From Gemmatimonadota bacterium (GTDB lineage: Bacteria > Gemmatimonadota > Gemmatimonadetes > Palauibacterales > KS3-K002): 64,000 bases of DNA. Shown here one piece after another: positions 35,056 through 44,700 of this stretch (positions are counted from its first letter, which is position 1; the number at the start of each line of letters is the position of its first letter). The notes under the pieces were generated by a model that had not been told where the DNA came from, did not search any database, and saw only the letters and a list, made by a program, of their open reading frames with translations. Location of the stretch: NCBI GenBank assembly GCA_020344215.1, contig CP070815.1, positions 1,893,132-1,957,131 of the forward strand, read 5' to 3'. The position numbers were made by a program, and so were the translations under genes.

Positions 35056-37461
35056 ATGAGTGGCGTCTGGCAGGATATCCGCTTCGCCCTTCGGTCGCAG
35101 TTGAAGGCGCCCGGCTTTGCCTTGGTGGTCGTCTTGATTCTCGCCGTCGGGATCGGGGCGAACGTCGCGATGTTCAGCATCGTCGACTCGGCGTTGCTCC
35201 GCCCGGTGTCGTTCCCGGAACCCGAGCGGCTGGTGCTGGGTCGGGCCACGTACAATGGGAACGTCGGCCCGTTGGTCTCAGCGCAGGACTACTGGGACTA
35301 CCGGGACATGAGCCGATCCTTCGTGTCGCTCGATGCCTATGTCGGGTTCACCAACAGCTACGCGATCACCGGTATCGCCGAGCCGGAACGGATCGCCGGC
35401 ATTCTAGTGACCGTGGACCTGTTCCGGACCCTCGGGGTCAACCCGCAGCTCGGTCGGCACTTCGCAGCCGAAGAGGCATCGGAGGGTGGGCCCGACGCGG
35501 TGATCATCAGCCACGGGTACTGGCAGCGGCGGTTCGGCGGCTCGCCCGATGCGGTGGGCCGCACGCTGACGGTCGACGGCTATCCCTGCACGATTGTCGG
35601 CGTCATGCCGGCCGGCTTCCGGATCGGATTCGACGCGGAGTTCTGGCGCCCGATGCGCCCCGACTCGCCTTACACTCAGTATCGGCGGTGGCACAACTGG
35701 CTGCTCGTCGGCCGGCTGAAGCCGGGTGTGGACATTGAGCAGGCACAGGTCGAAGTGGACGTCATCTCCGCACAGCTCGAGGCCGAGTACCCCGACTCGA
35801 ACACGGGGAAGGCGCTGCTCCTCACCGACCTGCGGGGGGCAGTGGTCGAGAGCTACCGGGACAGCCTCTTGCTGCTGATGGGCGCTGTCGCTCTTGTTCT
35901 CCTCATCGCCTGCGGCAACGTGGCCGGCCTGCTTCTCGCTCGCGGCTCGGCCCGGCGCGCTGAGCTGTCGCTGCGCGCGGCGTTGGGCGCCTCCGGCTCG
36001 CGGCTGCTGCGCCAGTTGCTGACCGAGAGCCTGGTGCTGGCCGTCGTCGCCGGAGTGCTGGGCACTTTGCTGGCCGGCTGGTTCCAGGACTTGCTTGTCC
36101 GACCGGTGTCTTTGGGGCTACCCAACGCCCTGAGCGCCGAGCTGTCGGGCTCGGCGCTCGGCTTCGCGCTGCTCCTCTCGCTGGCCACGGGTTTGCTGTT
36201 CGGCGCTGCACCGGCGCTTCGCGCCTCGCGACGCGAGGTTGTGGAAGACCTCAAGTCCGGAGCCCGGACTACCGATGCCGGCGGCGCGAGGTTCCGTAGC
36301 GGGCTCGTCGTCGCTCAGGTGGCGATCTCGATCATGCTGCTCATCGGCGCCGGTCTGCTGATGCGCAGCTTCGCAAGCGTCACCGGCGTCGATCCCGGCT
36401 TCCGGCCAGGCAAGCTGCTCACCGCCGAGATGCAGCTGCCCGGCACGGAGTACGGGGAGCTGGAGCGGCGCATCCAGTTCTACTCCGGCCTGCAGGAGCG
36501 GATACAGGCGATCCCCGGAGTGGAGGGTGTGACACTGGCCGATCGGCTGCCGATCCGCGACCCCGGCAACTGGCTCACCTACTACGCCGCTGATAATCCA
36601 CCGCTCGACCCTGCTGACCGGCAGGGTGCCCCCTTCCGGGTCGTGATGGAAGGCTATTTCCAGACCATGGACATACCGCTGCTGGCAGGGCGGGGGATCG
36701 AAGCAACTGACGCGGCCGGTTCACCACTCGTTGCTGTTGTCAGCCAGGCGGTCGTCGAGCGGCTGTGGCCGGATGAGAATCCGCTCGGCCGCCAGGTGGT
36801 CGTAGACCTCGGCGCACCGGTGACCTTCGAGGTCGTGGGTGTGGTGGAGGACGTTCACCTGTTCTCGCTCGACAACCAGCCAACACCGGTCGTCTACGCC
36901 TCCTACTACCAGATACCGTATTCCTCGATGCGCGTCGCAGTGCGGACCGCCGGTGAGCCCGGGTCGGTCGCTGGGGCGTTGCGGGAGGCCGTCTGGAGCC
37001 TGGACCGTGACATCGCGATCGCCCGGGTCACGACGATGGACGAGGTTATGGCGAGCTCCGTGAACAGTTACCGGGTGCTGGCGGCTCTGCTCGCCGGGTT
37101 CGCCGGCGTCGCAGTCCTCCTGGCGGCCACCGGACTTTACAGCGTCCTCGCGTACTATGTCACCCGGCGCCGCCACGAGATCGGTGTGCGGGTGGCGCTG
37201 GGCGCCGGCAACGGCGCCATTCTGGAACTGGTCGTCAAGCGCGGCATCGTCCTCGTGGCCCTGGGGCTCGCCGTTGGACTCGCCGCCGCCTTCGGATTGA
37301 CGCGAGTGTTGGAAGGGATGCTGTTCGAAACCGCGCCCACCGATCCGGCGACGTTCGTGTCTGTGAGCGCCCTCTTTGCACTGGTTGCGCTGGTTGCTTG
37401 CCTGATCCCGGCATGGCGGGCGCTCAGGGTGAATCCGGTCGTCGCGCTGCAAGCGGAATAG
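35056..37461 (+). CDS. MacB/FtsX-like orphan ABC permease
   Basis: An 801-residue orphan permease starting at ATG 35056, with GAGGAGGG six bases upstream; the in-frame extension 5' to this has no such site. Residues about 20-43 form the first membrane helix (AVGIGANVAMFSIVDSALLRP). Two MacB core domains and two FtsX bundles follow (LRAALGASGSRLLRQLLTES and RRHEIGVRVALGAGNGAI), and the end reads RVNPVVALQAE. It is closest in architecture to the permease at 31129 and may derive from duplication. It is followed by a palindromic repeat at 37471. Confidence 0.9.
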   Translation: MSGVWQDIRFALRSQLKAPGFALVVVLILAVGIGANVAMFSIVDSALLRPVSFPEPERLVLGRATYNGNVGPLVSAQDYWDYRDMSRSFVSLDAYVGFTNSYAITGIAEPERIAGILVTVDLFRTLGVNPQLGRHFAAEEASEGGPDAVIISHGYWQRRFGGSPDAVGRTLTVDGYPCTIVGVMPAGFRIGFDAEFWRPMRPDSPYTQYRRWHNWLLVGRLKPGVDIEQAQVEVDVISAQLEAEYPDSNTGKALLLTDLRGAVVESYRDSLLLLMGAVALVLLIACGNVAGLLLARGSARRAELSLRAALGASGSRLLRQLLTESLVLAVVAGVLGTLLAGWFQDLLVRPVSLGLPNALSAELSGSALGFALLLSLATGLLFGAAPALRASRREVVEDLKSGARTTDAGGARFRSGLVVAQVAISIMLLIGAGLLMRSFASVTGVDPGFRPGKLLTAEMQLPGTEYGELERRIQFYSGLQERIQAIPGVEGVTLADRLPIRDPGNWLTYYAADNPPLDPADRQGAPFRVVMEGYFQTMDIPLLAGRGIEATDAAGSPLVAVVSQAVVERLWPDENPLGRQVVVDLGAPVTFEVVGVVEDVHLFSLDNQPTPVVYASYYQIPYSSMRVAVRTAGEPGSVAGALREAVWSLDRDIAIARVTTMDEVMASSVNSYRVLAALLAGFAGVAVLLAATGLYSVLAYYVTRRRHEIGVRVALGAGNGAILELVVKRGIVLVALGLAVGLAAAFGLTRVLEGMLFETAPTDPATFVSVSALFALVALVACLIPAWRALRVNPVVALQAE

Positions 37462-37470
37462 ACGTTGTGC

Positions 37471-37508
37471 GGGCGCGGCGCCCGTCGCCCCTCACCGGGC
37501 CGCCGCGC
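37471..37508. repeat. 38-bp palindromic repeat, copy 1
   Basis: This element and the one at 38152-38189 agree at 35 of 38 positions. Copy 1 has inverted arms GCGCGGC (37473-37479) and GCCGCGC (37502-37508). It starts 10 bp after the permease stop. The form, short, palindromic and at a gene end, resembles a REP-type element. Confidence 0.65.
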
Positions 37509-37719
37509 GACCGGGTTATCGGTATCGTCGCTGCTTATTGACCGCGTCGACTCGGGCCCCTATTGTCTGTACACACCACAAACAGGGCGTGTAGGTTGGC
37601 GAGGGTTGAGATCTCTGCTCCCGCTGCCGGGCCGGCTTGCCCACCGATGTGCTCCAGTCAATCGGCGCGGGGAGCGTCGCTCTCCTGCGTCGTGGAGGGA
37701 CAACGAAAGGAGCGGTGGA

Positions 37720-38037
37720 ATGGATTTCATCAGTTTCCTTATCCTGCTGGTAATCGCCGTGATCGTCTCTTTCATCTTGCACTACGTCCTGAAGTTCTAC
37801 GTGGTCGCGGGACTGGCGTCCTTCTTCGGCAAGCTGGTGGTCGCCTGGGTCGGGGCCTGGCTGGGCACACCGGTGTTCGGCACCTGGTTTGCCGGCGTTA
37901 ACTACAACAACGTGTACTTCATCCCGGCGATCCTCGGCTCGTTGGCGATGCTCGTCCTGGCCGTGGATCTCGTCAAGACTTTTTCCGGTGGCTCTGCGGT
38001 TGGCGCCGCACCCCCTAAGGGGCCGCCAGCCATGTAG
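37720..38037 (+). CDS. Small multi-pass membrane protein (YeaQ/GlsB-like topology)
   Basis: A 105-residue protein from ATG 37720, with AAAGGAG seven bases upstream. Three hydrophobic segments are visible at about residues 4-27, 32-55 and 68-88; the second contains G-x-x-x-G and W-V-G-A-W-L-G, reminiscent of the Gly-rich helices of YeaQ/YmgE/GlsB stress membrane proteins, but the match is loose. The C-terminal tail is Gly/Pro-rich. It is flanked by the two 38-bp repeats and followed by a strong terminator, so it is its own transcription unit. Confidence 0.7.
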   Translation: MDFISFLILLVIAVIVSFILHYVLKFYVVAGLASFFGKLVVAWVGAWLGTPVFGTWFAGVNYNNVYFIPAILGSLAMLVLAVDLVKTFSGGSAVGAAPPKGPPAM

Positions 38038-38074
38038 GTCCGAGTCGCGCCCGGCGGCTGTGGATGCGGGTATA

Positions 38075-38100
38075 GAGGCGGCCGAGTGATCGGCCGCCTC
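38075..38100 (+). terminator. Strong intrinsic terminator
   Basis: A perfect 11-bp stem, GAGGCGGCCGA and TCGGCCGCCTC, capped by the GNRA-type tetraloop GTGA, followed by GTCGTTTTCT. It lies 37 bp after the small membrane protein gene. Confidence 0.88.
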
Positions 38101-38150
38101 GTCGTTTTCTCAGCACCCGTATCGCGAAGCACAAGTAGGGTCTACAGCAG

Positions 38151-38192
38151 AGGGCGCGGCGCCCCTCGCCCTTCACCGGGCTGCCGCGCCCT
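38151..38192. repeat. 38-bp palindromic repeat, copy 2
   Basis: The second copy of the element at 37471. Its inverted arms are longer here: AGGGCGCGGC (38151-38160) and GCCGCGCCCT (38183-38192) pair perfectly over 10 bp. It lies between the convergent genes ending at 38037 and 38215, 50 bp beyond the terminator. Confidence 0.65.
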
Positions 38193-38214
38193 CGGTGACA
38201 CCGGTACCAGGATC

Positions 38215-38769
38215 TTACCAGGAGGATAGGTGAGGGGCGAACACTGTCAGGTTTGCCTCGGCCAGTTTCCGCTTCATCTCCCCACGTGTCTCATCGTCGA
38301 GGTCAGGTGACTCGAGTAGCCGCTGGGCCCGGATCGTGTACCAGCGTGCGAAGCCCTCGGCGCCGCCTAGGGACGCCATACGGGCGGCGTCCACCGTCGC
38401 CCAGAACTCCGCCACAACGTCGCCGTGGATTGCCGCTTCCTCGGTCAGTTGATCGAGTGTGCGCGCCGCGCCACGGTAGTCCGCGGCATAGTACTGCGCG
38501 TTAGCAATGCGCCGGATCTCGTCGACAGGCAGCTTCTCCTGGGTGCGCGTCAGATCCGCTGCCACCCTGTACGCCTCTACCGCAGTGCCGAACGCGCCGA
38601 CGCTGGCGAACCGGTCACCCACCGTCAACTGTGAGTAGGCCATCATCGCAACCACAGGAGACTTGTGCATCATCCCGTCGGCCGTCAACAAGTAGGGCGC
38701 CGATGCGGTCAGCAACCCGGTCGCTGCCAGGAAAAGCGTGGTCGAAGCGAATATCTTCAATGACGACAT
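38215..38769 (-). CDS. Secreted helical-repeat protein paired with TonB
   Basis: A 184-residue protein from ATG 38769, preceded by AAGGAG. The first 25 residues are a signal peptide (LFLAATGLLTASA). The mature part is almost all helical with TPR-like pairs: GDRFASVGAFGTAVEAYRVAADL and NAQYYAADYRGAARTLDQL. It probably mediates protein contacts in the periplasm. Its start is 27 bp after the stop of the TonB-like gene, so the two are likely cotranscribed and may work together. No family could be named. Confidence 0.78.
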   Translation of the reverse strand: MSSLKIFASTTLFLAATGLLTASAPYLLTADGMMHKSPVVAMMAYSQLTVGDRFASVGAFGTAVEAYRVAADLTRTQEKLPVDEIRRIANAQYYAADYRGAARTLDQLTEEAAIHGDVVAEFWATVDAARMASLGGAEGFARWYTIRAQRLLESPDLDDETRGEMKRKLAEANLTVFAPHLSSW

Positions 38770-38795
38770 GACATATCTCCTTCAGCGCGGGTCTC

Positions 38796-39497
38796 CTACA
38801 TGTTGACGTCCACTACTTCGAACGTGATAGGCATCTCGATCCAGACCGCTACCCGCTTGTCGTAGTGCAGGGCTGGCTCGAACTCGAAATCCGCCATCGC
38901 CGCGATGGCCGCAGCGTCGAGTTCCTCGTAACCCGAGGACTCACTAACCACGCACTTCCTCACGGCACCTGCCGCATCTATGAACGCCCAGATCTTCACG
39001 ATCCCGCCGATCCGCGCCTGCTGCATTATCCGCGGATACTTCTGCGTGACGATTCGTGACGCGCGCCGCGGATCGAGCAACCTGGGCGCGACCGTGTACG
39101 GTGTGAACACCGGACGATCAATCAGACGCTCCGTGTCGGAGGGCGGTGGTGGCAGGTTGTCGATCGGGTTCTCCTCGAAAGTCGTGGGCGCGATCGTCAC
39201 ATCCTCTTGAAGTTCCGTGGCGGCCATGACGGGAACCGCCGGCCGTGGGATCTGATCCGGTGGCGGCGGGATATCGATCTCGGGAGGCAGCTCGATCGCC
39301 TCGAACTCCGTCAACCCAAACGCCACATCCGCCGCGCTCAGCGTCGGGAAAAACCGCAGGACGCCGAAATGCACGACCGTGGCGACGATCATGCCGCCCC
39401 AAAGGAGGGCGCTACACTTTTCCTTGAACCTCTCGTTGGCGGTCTTGTGGTGGGCGGTCGAGACGGATCTGCCTCTATCGTTCAACTGTGCTGCCAT
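38796..39497 (-). CDS. TonB-family energy transducer
   Basis: A 233-residue protein from ATG 39497 with a perfect AGGAGG seven bases upstream. One membrane helix (about residues 32-50) follows a short cytoplasmic N-terminus. A Pro-rich periplasmic stretch (EIDIPPPPDQIPRPAVPV) spans the periplasm, and residues about 150-233 form the TonB C-terminal domain, recognisable from GGIVKIWAFIDAAGAVRKC, the S-S-G-Y-E-E-L-D-A-A-A segment and F-E-F-E-P-A. It should pass proton-motive force to outer-membrane receptors. ExbB/ExbD are not adjacent. Confidence 0.92.
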   Translation of the reverse strand: MAAQLNDRGRSVSTAHHKTANERFKEKCSALLWGGMIVATVVHFGVLRFFPTLSAADVAFGLTEFEAIELPPEIDIPPPPDQIPRPAVPVMAATELQEDVTIAPTTFEENPIDNLPPPPSDTERLIDRPVFTPYTVAPRLLDPRRASRIVTQKYPRIMQQARIGGIVKIWAFIDAAGAVRKCVVSESSGYEELDAAAIAAMADFEFEPALHYDKRVAVWIEMPITFEVVDVNM

Positions 39498-39794
39498 TCC
39501 TGGACCTCCTGTTGATCCAGGGCAGCAGGTATATCCGCAGTCCCTCCCGGCTCAAGTCTCCCTACGTAATTAGACTCCGGCGGGGTTTCAAAGGTTGGCT
39601 CCCAGGTCGCCCCATTTTTTCGCTAACGATTCTCCTTGTTGGCTCGGCGGTCCGCCCGATCAGCTCCTCTACACCTGTAGGCGCGGCGACGTCCCAATGA
39701 GTGCGGGCGGCGTCGTTGCTGCCCTCGTTGACGCCGCCCGCTGTCGCGCGCTTACGCGTTTATTGTCCTCGCGGTGCTTCTCCGGGCCGCCGCC
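39498..39794. other. Intergenic region with a long stem-loop
   Basis: No gene is seen here. A perfect 12-bp inverted repeat, GCGGGCGGCGTC (39703-39714) and GACGCCGCCCGC (39730-39741), has a 15-base loop. It could terminate the minus-strand ABM-like pseudogene, but no T tract follows it on either strand. The stretch near 39510-39560 should contain the promoter of the TonB operon. Confidence 0.45.
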
Positions 39795-40079
39795 TCAGGC
39801 TGACGACTGATCCACCTTGTCCATAAAGAAGAAATCAGGTCGATCGGCTACGCCCGCTTCCTGCATCTTGTCGCGCAGGTCCTCCGAAGCGACGAACTGG
39901 CGAGCGCCATCCAGGCTCTCCCACTCGAAGAGGATGAGAACCTCGTCAGGCGAGTCGGCGTTGCGGAACAGGTGCGCGCCCTACGATCCGACGGCTTGTC
40001 GCATGGGTCCGTGCTCGTCGTACAAGGGCTTCCACTTCTCGAAGTCGGCGACTCTGTGCCGGATGAGCATATAGGGCAC
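39795..40079 (-). pseudogene. ABM-like small enzyme interrupted by an in-frame amber codon
   Basis: Reading the minus strand from GTG 40079 (AAGGAAGG upstream) gives 32 codons, a TAG at 39981-39983, and then 61 further codons in the same frame to TGA 39795. Together they form one coherent dimeric alpha-beta-barrel protein of the antibiotic-biosynthesis-monooxygenase type: MLIRHRVADFEKWKPLYDEHG before the TAG, and AHLFRNADSPDEVLILFEW plus ASEDLRDKMQEAGV after it. The position of the TAG corresponds to a Lys or similar in relatives, one base from AAG. No frameshift is needed. It is probably a recent pseudogene, or a sequencing error. Confidence 0.8.
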
Positions 40080-40463
40080 GGTGACCTTCCTTTCAGTAAG
40101 CTCGCCGGCCAAGCCGACCCTCGGGCTGAAGCGGCGTCGGTACCCCGGCGCGGCGCAGCGAGCCTAAGACGGTTGAGAGGGCCGGCGAATCCCACTCCGG
40201 CCCCGGCTGTATGCAGGTTAACGCTGTTGCGCGATCCGGAGTTCCATTTGGAACCCCCCGTCACCCTCCGGCGTTTGCGGCGCTGAAACCTATCCGTCCG
40301 GATTCCGTAAGGCGTGAGAAGGGCGGTAGTTAGGCGCCGCGACTGCCCGTGCGGCGTCCAGCCGCGGGCGTCGTTGTCCATGGACTGTCCGTGGACTATA
40401 TCGACAATACATAGACCATTGGCGGCAGGCGGATCTCCTGTAACGCGAAGGGGCGGATTCAAC
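40080..40463 (+). other. Upstream region of the RND operon
   Basis: No gene is seen. The 3' half (40360-40463) should hold the promoter of the RND operon; it contains the tandem operator-like repeat at 40375-40396 and an AT-rich run TATATCGACAATACATAG at 40398-40415 that may include the -10 element. The 5' part includes the leader of the minus-strand ABM-like pseudogene. Confidence 0.5.
40375..40396 (+). promoter_or_regulatory. Tandem 11-bp palindromic operator-like repeats
   Basis: Two adjacent 11-bp units, TGTCCATGGAC (40375-40385) and TGTCCGTGGAC (40386-40396), differ by one base. Each has a GTCC-GGAC dyad. They sit 68-89 bases before the start of the efflux adaptor gene, where a TetR-like or other dimeric repressor would be expected. 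No regulator gene is adjacent. Confidence 0.5.
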
Positions 40464-41696
40464 ATGAAGAGACAGACGGTCCTCAAGGCCACTGCGGTTC
40501 CCGCCATTCTGCTCGTCGGCGCTCTAGCGATGAACGGCTTGGGCTCGACCCAGAGGCAGAGCAACCGGCGCGAGGTCACCCCCGAGCCGCGGGCGGTGGA
40601 GACCGAGCGGCTGGCGTTCGGCGACTTGACGCTCGAGGTGGAGGGTGACGGGGTGGTCGAGTCGGAGCGCACGCTCGACATCGTCTCTGAGGCGAGTGGC
40701 AAGGTGCTGTTCGCGAAAGACGATCTGAAGGACGGGACCTTCGTGCGCGAGGGTGAGGTGGTCCTGAGAATGGACTCGCGGGATGTGGAGAACGACCTCT
40801 ACGCGCTGAGGTCTGATTTCCTGAACGCGGTGGCCTCGGTGCTTCCTGAGCTGCAGATCGATGATGCGAGGATCTACCGGCGCTGGTTCGACTACTTCAA
40901 CAGCCTGGATATAGACAGATCGGTTCCGGAGCTGCCGGAGATAACGAACGCGCAGGAGAAGATCAAGATCTCAACGAAGAATATCATCGGGAAGTACTAT
41001 GCGGTGAGGAACCAGGAGATCCTGCTCTCGAAGTACGCGATCCGCGCGCCCTTCGACGGGTATATCGGCTCGAACGGGGTCATCGAGGGCAGCTTCGTGT
41101 CGACCGGCCAGCACCTTTTCACGCTGACCGACCCGAAGAACCTCATGGTGACCGTCCCGCTGCTCGTGGAGGAGAGCCAGTCGCTCGATTTCTCGACGGT
41201 TCCCCAGGTGACGATCTACGCGGACGAGGGGAGTGACGAGACGAAGACGGGTCGCATCACCCGCAAGGAGGCGACGATTGATCGCAACTCGCAGACGCTC
41301 AACGTCTACGTCACCTTTGCCAACACCGACCTAAACCCAAACTTCCTACCGGGGAGCTACGTGCACGTGAGCATCCAGGGCAGGACGCTGCGCGATGTGG
41401 CGCCCGTGCCGCGGCACCTGCTGGATCCGGAGGCCTACGTCTACACGTATGTGGACGGCTCTCTCGGCCGCCAGCAGCTCGAGGTGGTCGCTTACCAGGG
41501 CGACCTCGCCGTTGTCAAGAACAGCATCCCACAGGAGACCGTCATTGTCACGACCATCTTGCAGAAGCCGTTGGTCGGCATGGACATCCGGTCAACAAAT
41601 ATGCCCGAGCTCAACGGCGAGGTGGCGGAAGAGGCTGAGAGCGACCCGGAGTCGGCCGAGCCGCGCGGCGCTGAGCAGGTCGCGGCTGGCGGGTGA
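40464..41696 (+). CDS. RND efflux periplasmic adaptor (membrane fusion protein)
   Basis: A 410-residue protein from ATG 40464. The N-terminal helix (about residues 8-26) is a signal or anchor. Residues about 45-105 and 195-240 make up the split biotinyl-lipoyl-like domain (VSEASGKVLFAKDDLKDG and KYAIRAPFDGYIGSNGVIEG), with only a short helical hairpin between them. A beta-barrel domain follows (LMVTVPLLVEES, NPNFLPGSYVHVSIQG), then a membrane-proximal part. The tail of about 25 residues is acidic. It should bridge the inner-membrane pump at 41735 and an outer-membrane channel; no such channel gene is in the window. The pump begins 38 bp downstream. Confidence 0.92.
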   Translation: MKRQTVLKATAVPAILLVGALAMNGLGSTQRQSNRREVTPEPRAVETERLAFGDLTLEVEGDGVVESERTLDIVSEASGKVLFAKDDLKDGTFVREGEVVLRMDSRDVENDLYALRSDFLNAVASVLPELQIDDARIYRRWFDYFNSLDIDRSVPELPEITNAQEKIKISTKNIIGKYYAVRNQEILLSKYAIRAPFDGYIGSNGVIEGSFVSTGQHLFTLTDPKNLMVTVPLLVEESQSLDFSTVPQVTIYADEGSDETKTGRITRKEATIDRNSQTLNVYVTFANTDLNPNFLPGSYVHVSIQGRTLRDVAPVPRHLLDPEAYVYTYVDGSLGRQQLEVVAYQGDLAVVKNSIPQETVIVTTILQKPLVGMDIRSTNMPELNGEVAEEAESDPESAEPRGAEQVAAGG

Positions 41697-41734
41697 TCAC
41701 GAGTGACTGACTGCGCAACACTGGGATCGGAAAG

Positions 41735-44700
41735 ATGCGGAACTTCATCCATTACTTCATAAAGCACCGTGTCGTCACCAACTGGATCATGCTCGCGGTG
41801 ATGCTCGCGGGTGTGTTCGCCCTCTTCAACTTGGAGCGGCGGCTCAACCCGAAGCTCGAGATCGAGGAGGTCGACATCAGTGTTCCCTACCCGGGCGCCT
41901 CGGCCGTGGAAGTCGAAGAGGGGATCACGATCAAGATCGAGGAGGCGCTGCGGGGGATCGAAGGGATCGCAAAAGTCTACTCCTGGTCCTCGGAAGGGTT
42001 CGCCTCGCTCAGCGTGGAGATCACCCCCGGGTACGATATGAACAAGGCGCTCCAGAACATCCGGAACGCCGTCAACTCGATAAACTCGTACCCGACGGGG
42101 GCCGAGAAGCCGGTCGTCTTCCAGGAGACGATGTGGAACCGGGCGGTGATGCTCAGCATCTACGGCCCGGAGGACCTGACCACGCTGAAGCGGATCGTCG
42201 AGGAGTTCCGTGATGATCTGCTCGCCACGGGCAAGATCTCGGAAGTCCGCTGGTGGGGGCTGCCGCCGCGCGAGATCTCCATCGAGGTGTCGCCGGAGAA
42301 CCTGCGTCGCTACAGGCTGACGATCGGTGAGGTCGCCCAAGCAGTCCGCAACTCGAACCTCAACATCTCCTCCGGCTCGGTACTCACCGACCAGGAGGAG
42401 ATCCTTATCCGCTCCTACAACCGGAAATACGAGGCCTCGGAGTTCGAGTCGATCGAGGTCGTCTCGTCGATCGACGGTACTCGGATCCGCCTCGCCGACA
42501 TCGCCGATGTCCGTGAGCAGTGGCCGGACAACATGTTCTACGCGGAGTACAACGGGCGCGCCTCCGTTGGCTTCAACGTCATGTACAACACGAACGAGGA
42601 CGTGATCGAGGTCACCGAGATCACCGACCGTCTGGCCGCGGAGTACGAGGCGAAGTACGCGGGACTCGTCAAGTTCAATACGTTCATCAGGGATACAGAC
42701 GAGCTCAAGCAGCGCCTCTCGCTGATGACGACCAACGGGGTCATCGGCCTCATCCTCGTCCTCACGCTGCTGGGCATCTTCCTCAACGTGCGGCTGTCTT
42801 TCTGGGTGGCGCTGGGCATCCCGTTCTCGCTCCTGGGGATGTTCTTCATCCTCTGGTTGCTGGATATCACGATCAACGAGATGAGCCTGTTCGGCATCAT
42901 CATGGTGATCGGCATCCTGGTGGACGACGGGATCATCATCGGCGAGAGCATCTTCTCCCAGTACGAGAAGTACGGGAAGAAACCGGTGCAGGCGGCGATC
43001 GACGGAACGCTCGACGTCGTCAAGCCGGTGACGATCTCGGTCATCACCACGATGGTGGCGTTCGTGCCGTACTTCTACTTCTACGGAATGCTCGGGAAGC
43101 ACGTGTGGCAGATCGCCGCGGTGGTCATAATCGCACTGGCGTTCTCGCTCATCGAGGCGTTTATCATCCTGCCCGCGCACCTATCACATTCGCGGGCGCT
43201 CCAGAATCGCCCCAGCGCACACCGCTTCCTGTCAGGGGTCCGCGAAAAGGTGAACTCGGCCCTGCAGGGCTTGGTGGAGAAGGTCTATTCCCCGACCCTG
43301 AGGTTCTGCCTGAGCAACCGCTGGGCGGTATCGGCGTCGGTGATCGCCGTGATCATGGTGATCGCCGGGATGTTCCAGGGGCAGCACGTGCGGGCGCAGT
43401 TCTTCCCGCAGATCGAGCCGCCCTACGCCCGCATCCAGGTGGAGGTGCCGGCGGGCACCGCCGCCGAGGTGGCGGACGATATCCGCGGCCAGTTGATCGA
43501 CGAATCACTCCGATTCGCCGATGAGTGGGACCACCCAGGCAAGGGTCAGGAGAGCCCGATCCAGAACTACACGTCGTGGATGGGCGGCGGCACGATCAAC
43601 ATCTTCTTCGTTTTGCCATCCGCCGCCGTACGCCAATACTCCGTAGGCGAGTTCTCCGACGCGCTGGCCGAGTACATCGGAACGGTGCCGGAGGCGGAGA
43701 ACGTCATCGTCGGCGGCTTCTCCTTCGGCGGTACGCCGATCTCGGTGCGCTTCCAGAGCACCGACTACGAGCAGCTCATCGCGGCGAAGGAACTGCTGAA
43801 GGATGAGCTGCGGGGTATCGCCGGCGTCAAGGACATCCGCGACGACACGCCGCTCGGTAATAACGAGTTCGTGGTGACGCTGAAGCCTAAGGGACAGGCG
43901 CTTGGCTTCACCGTCCGCGACCTGACCTCGCAGCTGCGCCAGGGCTTCTACGGCGAAGAGGTGATGCGGCTGCAGAAGGGGCGTGACGAGGTGAAAGTTT
44001 GGGTCCGCTTCCCGCAGGAGGATCGGGTCTCGATCGCCCAGATCGAGAACCTGAAGGTGCGAACGCCCAGCGGCGAGTACGTGCCGTTTCAGGAGGTCGC
44101 CGAGTACCGGATCGAGCGGGGCATCCGGCGGATCCGTCACGACGACGGTATGCGCGCCGTCACCGTCTACGCCGACCTCGACTACGCGCAGAACGACCTG
44201 GGCGTCGTCCTGGCCGAGGTCAACCGCGAGGTGGTCCCCCGGGTTCTGTCGCAGGTCGATGGGGTCAGTCGCGCGGTGGGCACCGGGCAACAGGAAGAGG
44301 TCCAGAAGATGGTCGGCTCGATGACCTACACCATGACCCTCGCCCTGGTGGCGATGTTCACGATTCTGCTCTTCCTGCTCAAGTCGTATATCCAGACCCT
44401 GCTGATCATGGGCCTCATCCCAATGGGGATCATCGGCGCCGTGATCGGCCACTTCATCATCGGGATCCCGGTCTCGATCCTCTCGTTCTTGGGGATCGTG
44501 GCGCTGGCCGGGATCATTGTGAACGACTCCGTGGTGCTGGTCGACCGCTACAACAAGATGATCGCCAGGGGCGTCGACGTAGGCCAGGCGCTCTACGAGG
44601 CGGCCATGTCAAGGTTCCGTCCCATCGTCCTGACCACGATCACTACCGCCGGCGGCCTGGCACCAATCATCCTGATGCGCAGCGAGCAGGGTCAGTTCCT

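Noticed and set aside
39848..40702. A 284-codon minus-strand frame covering the ABM-like locus and the RND promoter
   Set aside because: It is Ser/Arg-rich with no domain, and another minus-strand frame encodes the recognisable ABM-like protein.
41492..43180. A long Asp/Arg/His-rich minus-strand frame opposite the RND genes
   Set aside because: Composition is that of an antisense shadow; the plus-strand RND genes are unmistakable.
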